This document shows, one piece after another, positions 1-7,480 of a DNA stretch of 64,000 nucleotides. Position 1 is the stretch's first letter. Every line of letters begins with the position of its first letter. The stretch comes from Muricea muricata (Eukaryota > Cnidaria > Anthozoa > Malacalcyonacea > Plexauridae): assembly GCA_963855995.1 (NCBI GenBank), contig OY979721.1:5807195-5871194 (forward strand), in the 5' to 3' direction. Position numbers and translations under genes: made by a program. A model generated the notes under the pieces. That model was not told where the DNA came from, made no database searches, and worked only from the letters and a program-made list of their open reading frames with translations.

Positions 1-107
1 TGAGCGAAATGACATGTTGAAATGAGAAACCTATAACTTGGTTGTAAACTGAAAAGAAACGATCTTAGAACCATCAAAATCACGTTTTAGGCGTTCTAGA
101 AGCGATT
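1..107 (+). repeat. Subrepeat 1 of the trimeric monomer
   Basis: First third of the monomer, 107 bp, starting TGAGCGAAATGACATG. Set column by column against the next two thirds it needs only one gap near its end. About 61 of 108 columns match subrepeat 2 and about 58-60 match subrepeat 3, where chance would give roughly a quarter. It carries most of the class-defining variation: the TGAGCG word itself (TGATAGG in class B, AGAGCAA in class C), the CACG/TGCG/CGTG/CGCG site at 81-84, and the TTCTAGAA palindrome. Confidence 0.85.
94..101. promoter_or_regulatory. Recurrent TTCTAGAA palindrome
   Basis: An 8-bp perfect palindrome present once in nearly every monomer. A TTTTAGAA variant occurs near 4,937, 11,718, 13,655, 33,360, 34,652 and 35,298. 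It contains an XbaI site, so a 323-bp ladder is expected on digestion. It also has the TTCnnGAA form of two inverted heat-shock-factor half-sites, but no third half-site lies at the right spacing on either side, so a regulatory role is only a possibility. Confidence 0.35.
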
Positions 108-215
108 TGAGCGTAAAAACATGCTCAAATAACCAACTTAAAATTGCCGTTTTAAATCGATCAGGGCGACGTTTTAGAGCTTAAAATGAGGTTTTCAGTG
201 CTAAAGTGAACGAGT
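108..215 (+). repeat. Subrepeat 2 of the trimeric monomer
   Basis: Second third, 108 bp, starting TGAGCGTAAAAACATGC. It contains the downstream arm of the inverted repeat and three GTTTT runs beginning at subrepeat positions 42, 64 and 84, about two helical turns apart. It matches subrepeat 3 at 61 of 108 columns with no gaps. Common variants are AATAACCAACTTAAAATTG versus AATCACCAACTAAAAATCG, CAGGGCGACG versus CAGAGCGACG or CAGGGCAACG, and GTGCTAAAG versus GTGCTAATG or GGGCAAAAG. Confidence 0.85.
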
Positions 216-323
216 TGAGCGCAATGATGTACTGCAATCACGGACCTAAAAGAGACTTTCTAAATGGAAATTGCAGAACTTAGCATGTCGGGAATCATGT
301 TTTCGTCGCTCAAACCATCGAGA
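216..323 (+). repeat. Subrepeat 3 of the trimeric monomer
   Basis: Last third, 108 bp, starting TGAGCGCAATGATGTACTG. It shares with the other two the TGAGCGNAA start, an A-rich stretch at columns 21-25, an ACNTANAA stretch near columns 29-36, and GTTTT at columns 84-88. Common variants are TACTGC versus TACAGC or TACGC (1 bp shorter), GGACCTAAAAGAGACTTTC versus GGACCTAACCCAGACCTTC, TTGCAGAAC versus TAGCAGAAG, and TTTTCGTCGCTC versus TTTTCGGCGCTC or TTTTCGGCACTC. Confidence 0.85.
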
Positions 324-426
324 TGAGCGAAATGACATGTTGAAATGAGAAACCTGTAACTTGGTTGTAAACTGAAAAGAAACGATCTTAGAACCATCAA
401 AATTGCGTTTTAAGCGTTCTAGAAGC

Positions 427-454
427 GATTTGAGCGTAAAAACATGCTCAAATC
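427..454. repeat. Inverted repeat, 9-bp arms, 10-base spacer
   Basis: GATTTGAGC at 427-435 and GCTCAAATC at 446-454 are exact reverse complements around the spacer GTAAAAACAT. The element recurs once per monomer at the junction of subrepeats 1 and 2. In monomers with AAATAACC the arms shorten to 8 bp (105-112 and 123-130 in the first unit). Arms are broken in a minority: GATTTAAGC in one class C subtype, GCTTAAATC near 25,640, GATCAAAT near 23,380, GCTCTAATC near 57,600. It could extrude as a cruciform or fold in a transcript. Whether it does anything is unknown, and none of the breaks noted is compensated on the other arm. Confidence 0.8.
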
Positions 455-3230
455 ACCAACTAAAAATTGCCGTTTTAAATCGATCAGGGCGACGTTTTAG
501 AGCTTAAAATGAGGTTTTCAGTGCTAAAGTGAACGAGTTGAGCGCAATGATTTACGCAATCACGGACTTAAAAGAGACCTTCTAAATGAAAATAGCAGAA
601 GTTAGCAAGTCGGGAATCATGTTTTCGGCGCTCAAACCATCGAGATGAGCGAAAAAACACGTCGACATTAGAAACCTATAAATTGCTTGTAGACTGAAAA
701 GAAACGATCTTAGAACCATCAAAATTGCGTTTTAAGCGTTCTAGAAGCGATTTGAGCGTAAAAACATGCTCAAATCACCAACTAAAAATTGCCGTTTTAA
801 ATCGATCAGGGCGACGTTTTAGAGCTTAAAATGAGGTTTTCAGGGCAAAAGTGAACGAGTTGAGCGCAATGATGTACTGCAATCACGGACCTAAAAGAGA
901 CTTTCTAAATGGAAATTGCAGAACTTAGCAAGTCGGGAATCATGTTTTCAGCGCTCAAACCATCGAGATGAGCGAAATGACATGTTGAAATGAGAAACCT
1001 ATAACTTGCTTGTAAACTGAAAAGAAACGATCTTAGAACCATCAAAATCACGTTTTAGGCGTTCTAGAAGCGATTTGAGCGTAAAAACATGCTCAAATCA
1101 CCAACTAAAAATCGCCGTTTTAAATCGATCAGAGCGACGTTTTAGAGCTTAAAATGAGGTTTTCATTGCTAAAGTGAACGAGTTGAGCGCAATGATGTAC
1201 TGCAATCACGGACCTAAAAGAGACTTTCTAAATGGAAATTGCAGAACTTAGCATGTCGGGAATCATGTTTTCGGCGGTCAAACCATCGACATGAGCGAAA
1301 GTACATGTTGAAATGAGAAACCTATAACTTGCTTGTAGACTGAAAAGAAACGATCTTAGAACCATAAAAATCGCGTTTTAAGCGTTCTAGAAGCGATTTG
1401 AGCGTAAAAACATGCTCAAATCACCAACTAAAAATCGCCGTTTTAAATCGATCAGGGCGACGTTTTAGAGCTTTAAATGAGGTTTTCAATGCTAAAGTGA
1501 ACGAGTTGAGCGCAATGATGTACTGCAATCACGGACCTAAAAGAGACTTTCTAAATGGAAATTGCAGAACTTAGCAAGTCGGGAATCATGTTTTCGGCGC
1601 TCAAACCATCGACATGAGCGAAATAACACGTTGACATGAGAAACCTATAACTTGCTTGTAGACTGAACAGAAACGATCTTAGAACCATCAAAATTGCGTT
1701 TTAAGCGTTCTAGAAGCGATTTGAGCGTAAAAACATGCTCAAATCACAAACTAAAAATTGCCGTTTTAAATCGATCAGGGCAACGTTTTAGAGCTTGAAA
1801 TGACGTTTTCAGTGCTAAAGTGAAAGAGTTGAGCGCAATGATGTACTGCAATCACGGACCTAAAAGAGACTTTCTAAATGGAAATTGCAGAACTTAGCAT
1901 GCCGGAAATCATGTTTTCGTCGCTCAAACCATCGAGATGAGCGAAATGACATGTTGAAATGAGAAACCTATAACTTGGTTGTAAACTGAAAAGAAACGAT
2001 CTTAGAACCATCAAAATCACGTTTTAGGCGTTCTAGAAGCGATTTGAGCGTAAAAACATGCTCAAATAACCAACTTAAAATTGCCGTTTTAAATCGATCA
2101 GGGCGACGTTTTAGAGCTTAAAATGAGGTTTTCAGTGCTAAAGTGAACGAGTTGAGCGCAATGATGTACTGCAATCACGGACCTAAAAGAGACTTTCTAA
2201 ATGGAAATTGCAGAACTTAGCAAGTCGGGAATCATGTTTTCGGCGCTCAAACCATCGACAAGAGCAAAATAACACGTTGACATTAAAAACCTATAACTTG
2301 CTTGTAGACTGAAAAGAAACGATCTTAGAACCATCAAAATTGCGTTTTAAGCCTTCTAGAAGCGATTTAAGCGTAAAAACATGCTCAAATCACCAACTAA
2401 AAATCGCCGTTTTAAATCGATCAGGGCGACGTTTTAGAGCTTAAAATGAAGTTTTCAGTGCTAAAGTGAACGAGTTGAGCGCAATGATGTACTGCAATCA
2501 CGGACCTAAAAGAGACTTTCTAAATGGAAATTGCAGAACTTAGCATGTCGGGAATCATGTTTTCGGCGCTCAAACCATCGAGATGATAGGAATGACATGT
2601 TGAAATGAGAAACCTATAACTTGGTTGTAAACTGAAAAGAAACGATCTTAGAACCATCAAAATCACGTTTTAGGCGTTCTAGAAGCGATTTGAGCGTAAA
2701 AACATGCTCAAATAACCAACTAAAAATTGCCGTTTTAAATCGATCAGGGCGACGTTTTAGAGCTTAAAATGAGGTTTTCAGTGCTAATGTGAACGAGTTG
2801 AGCGCAATGATGTACAGCAATCACGGACCTAAAAGAGACTTTCTAAATGGAAATAGCAGAACTTAGCAAGTCGGGAATAATGTTTTCGGCGCTCAAACCA
2901 TCGACAAGAGCAAAATAACACGTTGACATTAAAAACCTATAACTTGCTTGTAGACTGAAAAGAAACGATCTTAGAACAATCAAAATTGCGTTTTAAGCGT
3001 TCTAGAAGCGATTTGAGCGTAAAAACATGCTCAAATCACCAAACTAAAAATTGCCGTTTTAAATCGATCAGGGCAACGTTTTAGAGCTTGAAATGACGTT
3101 TTCAGTGCTAAAGTGAAAGAGTTGAGCGCAATGATGTACTGCAATGACGGACCTAAAAGAGACTTTCTAAATGGAAATTGCAGAACTTAGCATGTCGGGA
3201 ATCATGTTTTCGTCGCTCAAACCATCGAGA

Positions 3231-6200
3231 TGAGCGAAATGACATGTTGAAATGAGAAACCTATAACTTGGTTGTAAACTGAAAAGAAACGATCTTAGAA
3301 CCATCAAAATCACGTTTTAGGCGTTCTAGAAGCGATTTGAGCGTAAAAACATGCTCAAATAACCAACTTAAAATTGCCGTTTTAAATCGATCAGGGCGAC
3401 GTTTTAGAGCTTAAAATGAGGTTTTCAGTGCTAAAGTGAACGAGTTGAGCGCAATGATGTACTGCAATCACGGACCTAAAAGAGACTTTCTAAATGGAAA
3501 TTGCAGAACTTAGCAAGTCGGGAATCATGTTTTCGGCGCTCAAACCATCGACAAGAGCAAAATAACACGTTGACATTAAAAACCTATAACTTGCTTGTAG
3601 ACTGAAAAGAAACGATCTTAGAACCATCAAAATTGCGTTTTAAGCCTTCTAGAAGCGATTTAAGCGTAAAAACATGCTCAAATCACCAACTAAAAATCGC
3701 CGTTTTAAATCGATCAGGGCGACGTTTTAGAGCTTAAAATGAAGTTTTCAGTGCTAAAGTGAACGAGTTGAGCGCAATGATGTACTGCAATCACGGACCT
3801 AAAAGAGACTTTCTAAATGGAAATTGCAGAACTTAGCATGTCGGGAATCATGTTTTCGGCGCTCAAACCATCGAGATGAGAGGAATGACATGTTGAAATG
3901 AGAAACCTATAACTTGGTTGTAAACTGAAAAGAAACGATCTTAGAACCATCAAAATCACGTTTTAGGCGTTCTAGAAGCGATTTGAGCGTAAAAACATGC
4001 TCAAATAACCAACTAAAAATTGCCGTTTTAAATCGATCAGGGCGACGTTTTAGAGCTTAAAACGAGGTTTTCAGTGCTAATGTGAACGAGTTGAGCGCAA
4101 TGATGTACAGCAATCACGGACCTAAAAGAGACTTTCTAAATGGAAATAGCAGAACTTAGCAAGTCGGGAATCATGTTTTCGGCGCTCAAACCATCGACAA
4201 GAGCAAAATAACACGTTGACATTAAAAACCTATAACTTGCTTGTAGACTGAAAAGAAACGATCTTAAAACAATCAAAATTGCGTTTTAAGCGTTCTAGAA
4301 GCGATTTGAGCGTAAAAACATGCTCAAATCACCAACTAAAAATCGCCGTTTTAAATCGATCAGGGCGACGTTTTAGAGCTTAAAATGAGGTTTTCAGGGC
4401 AAAAGTGAACGAGTTGAGCGCAATGATGTACTGCAATCACGGACCTAACCCAGACCTTCTAAATGGAAATAGCAGAAGTTAGCAAGTCGGGAATCATGTT
4501 TTCGGCGCTCAAACCATCGAGATGAGCGAAAAAACACGTTGACATGAGAAACCTATAACTTGCTTGTAGACTGAAAAGAAACGATCTTAGAACCATCAAA
4601 ATTGCGTTTTAAGCGTTCTAGAAGCGATTTGAGCGTAAAAACATGCTCAAATCACCAACTAAAAATTGCCGTTTTAAATCGATCAGGGCGACGTTTTAGA
4701 GCTTAAAATGAGGTTTTCAGTGCTAAAGTGAACGAGTTGAGCGCAATGATGTACGCAATCACGGACTTAAAAGAGACCTTCTAAATGAAAATAGCAGAAG
4801 TTAGCAAGTTGGGAATCATGTTTTCGGCGCTCAAACCATCGAGATGAGCGAAAAAACACGTTGACATTAGAAACCTATAAATTGCTTGTAGACTGAAAAG
4901 AAACGATCTTAGAACCATCAAAATTGCGTTTTAAGCGTTTTAGAAGCGATTTGAGCGTAAAAACATGCTCAAATCACCAACTAAAAATTGCCGTTTTAAA
5001 TCGATCAGGGCGACGTTTTAGAGCTTAGAATGAGGTTTTCAGGGCAAAAGTGAACGAGTTGAGCGCAATGATGTACTGCAATCACGGACCTAAAAGAGAC
5101 TTTCTAAATGGAAATTTGCAGAACTTAGCAAGTCGGGAATCATGTTTTCGGCGCTCAAACCATCGAGATGAGCGAAATGACATGTTGAAATGAGAAACCT
5201 ATAACTTGGTTGTAAACTGAAAAGAAACGATCTTAGAACCATCAAAATCACGTTTTAGGCGTTCTAGAAGCGATTTGAGCGTAAAAACATGCTCAAATAA
5301 CCAACTTAAAATTGCCGTTTTAAATCGATCAGGGCGACGTTTTAGAGCTTAAAATGAGGTTTTCAGTGCTAAAGTGAACGAGTTGAGCGCAATGATGTAC
5401 TGCAATCACGGACCTAAAAGAGACTTTCTAAATGGAAATTGCAGAACTTAGCAAGTCGGGAATCATGTTTTCGGCGCTCAAACCATCGAGAAGAGCAAAA
5501 TAACACGTTGACATTAAAAACCTATAACTTGCTTGTAGACTGAAAAGAAACGATCTTAGAACCATCAAAATTGCGTTTTAAGCCTTCTAGAAGCGATTTA
5601 AGCGTAAAAACATGCTCAAATCACCAACTAAAAATCGCCGTTTTAAATCGATCAGGGCGACGTTTTAGAGCTTAAAATGAAGTTTTCAGTGCTAAAGTGA
5701 ACGAGTTGAGCGCAATGATGTACTGCAATCACGGACCTAAAAGAGACTTTCTAAATGGAAATTGCAGAACTTAGCATGTCGGGAATCATGTTTTCGGCGC
5801 TCAAACCATCGAGATGATAGGAATGACATGTTGAAATGAGAAACCTATAACTTGGTTGTAAACTGAAAAGAAACGATCTTAGAACCATCAAAATCACGTT
5901 TTAGGCGTTCTAGAAGCGATTTGAGCGTAAAAACATGCTCAAATAACCAACTAAAAATTGCCGTTTTAAATCGATCAGGGCGACGTTTTAGAGCTTAAAA
6001 TGAGGTTTTCAGTGCTAATGTGAACGAGTTGAGCGCAATGATGTACAGCAATCACGGACCTAAAAGAGACTTTCTAAATGGAAATAGCAGAACTTAGCAA
6101 GTCGGGAATCATGTTTTCGGCGCTCAAACCATCGACAAGAGCAAAATAACACGTTGACATTAAAAACCTATAACTTGCTTGTAGACTGAAAAGAAACGAT

Positions 6201-6690
6201 CTTAGAACAATCAAAATTGCGTTTTAAGCGTTCTAGAAGCGATTTGAGCGTAAAAACATGCTCAAATCACCAACTAAAAATCGCCGTTTTAAATCGATCA
6301 GGGCGACGTTTTAGAGCTTAAAATGAGGTTTTCAGGGCAAAAGTGAACGAGTTGAGCGCAATGATGTACTGCAATCACGGACCTAACCCAGACCTTCTAA
6401 ATGGAAATAGCAGAAGTTAGCAAGTCGGGAATCATGTTTTCGGCGCTCAAACCATCGAGATGAGCGAAAAAACACGTTGACATGAGAAACCTATAACTTG
6501 CTTGTAGACTGAAAAGAAACGATCTTAGAACCATCAAAATTGCGTTTTAAGCGTTCTAGAAGCGATTTGAGCGTAAAAACATGCTCAAATCACCAACTAA
6601 AAATTGCCGTTTTAAATCGATCAGGGCGACGTTTTAGAGCTTAAAATGAGGTTTTCAGTGCTAAAGTGAACGAGTTGAGCGCAATGATGT
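3231..6690 (+). repeat. 6-monomer tandem duplication inside copy 1
   Basis: 3,231-5,168 (A C B C D E) is followed by 5,169 onward (A C B C D) at a spacing of 1,938 bp. CTAACCCAGACC recurs near 4,444 and 6,382. The same nested structure is present in copy 2 at about 10,013-13,472, so the 6-mer duplication predates the larger one. A shorter A-C-B-C module begins at 1,938, 3,231 and 5,169, showing that this tetramer is the basic block here. Confidence 0.75.
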
Positions 6691-7480
6691 ACTGCAATCA
6701 CGGACCTAAAAGAGACTTTCTAAATGGAAATTGCAGAACTTAGCATGTCGGGAATCATGTTTTCGTCGCTCAAACCATCGAGATGAGCGAAATGACATGT
6801 TGAAATGAGAAACCTGTAACTTGGTTGTAAACTGAAAAGAAACGATCTTAGAACCATCAAAATTGCGTTTTAGGCGTTCTAGAAGCGATTTGAGCGTAAA
6901 AACATGCTCAAATAACCAACTTAAAATTGCCGTTTTAAATCGATCAGGGCGACGTTTTAGAGCTTAAAATGAGGTTTTCAGTGCTAAAGTGAACGAGTTG
7001 AGCGCAATGATGTACTGCAATCACGGACCTAAAAGAGACTTTCTAAATGGAAATTGCAGAACTTAGCATGTCGGGAATCATGTTTTCGGCGCTCAAACCA
7101 TCGAGATGATAGGAATGACATGTTGAAATGAGAAACCTATAACTTGGTTGTAAACTGAAAAGAAACGATCTTAGAACCATCAAAATCACGTTTTAGGCGT
7201 TCTAGAAGCGATTTGAGCGTAAAAACATGCTCAAATAACCAACTAAAAATTGCCGTTTTAAATCGATCAGGGCGACGTTTTAGAGCTTAAAATGAGGTTT
7301 TCAGTGCTAATGTGAACGAGTTGAGCGCAATGATGTACTGCAATCACGGACCTAACCCAGACCTTCTAAATGGAAATAGCAGAAGTTAGCAAGTCGGGAA
7401 TCATGTTTTCGGCGCTCAAACCATCGAGATGAGCGAAAAAACACGTTGACATGAGAAACCTATAACTTGCTTGTAGACTG

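Larger units (their letters stand above)
1..323 (+). repeat. Reference monomer (class A)
   Basis: I use this first unit as the reference, with position 1 at the T of TGAGCG; the phase is arbitrary. In order it holds: the class-defining block at 1-60; a hypervariable CpG site at 80-84; the TTCTAGAA palindrome at 94-101; the inverted repeat at 105-130; TTTTAAATCGATCAGGG around 150-166 with a ClaI-type ATCGAT; GTTTTAGAGCTTAAAATGAG ending at 190; the third TGAGCG at 216; and GGAATCATGTTTTCG near 291-305 before the next unit. Class A is recognised by TGAGCGAAATGACATGTTG, CTTGGTTGTAAAC and AATCACGTTTTAGGCG. Other classes differ at linked positions but keep the same length. Typical difference between classes looks like roughly 3-10% by eye. 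Confidence 0.93.
375..6690 (+). repeat. Higher-order unit, copy 1 (about 20 monomers)
   Basis: This segment recurs as 7,481-13,472. The spacing is 7,106 bp up to about 1,290, then 6,783 and 6,782 bp. Shared rare markers prove the pairing: TTTACGC at 551/7,657, ACACGTCGAC at 658/7,764, TTTTCAGCGC at 945/8,051, CATGCCG at 1,898/8,681, GGGAATAATG at 2,874/9,657, CTGCAATGACGG near 3,140/9,922, AAGTTGGG near 4,806/11,588 and GAAATTTGC near 5,113/11,895. Class order from position 1 is A A E A F G A C B C A C B C D E A C B C D. The F monomer at 1,292-1,614 is missing from copy 2. The left edge lies between about 374 and 400 and the right edge near 6,690. Confidence 0.85.

Noticed and set aside
170-181. 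GTTTTAGAGCTT, resembling the start of type II-A CRISPR repeats and guide scaffolds
   Set aside because: Only about 11 bases agree, it sits inside the 323-bp satellite unit, and there is no spacer pattern or cas gene.
280-310. Possible CENP-B box around GTCGGGAATCATGTTTTCG
   Set aside because: I looked for NTTCGNNNNANNCGGGN on both strands; the CGGG and TTCG parts occur but not in the required order and spacing.
323-646. Further division of the 108-bp subrepeat into halves or 21-bp units
   Set aside because: Apart from the three GTTTT runs, aligning the halves by eye gives no convincing identity.
2276-2296. TTGACA followed by TATAAC, looking like bacterial -35 and -10 boxes
   Set aside because: The gap is only about 9 bases instead of 16-18, it recurs in every class C, D and G monomer, and nothing downstream is a gene.
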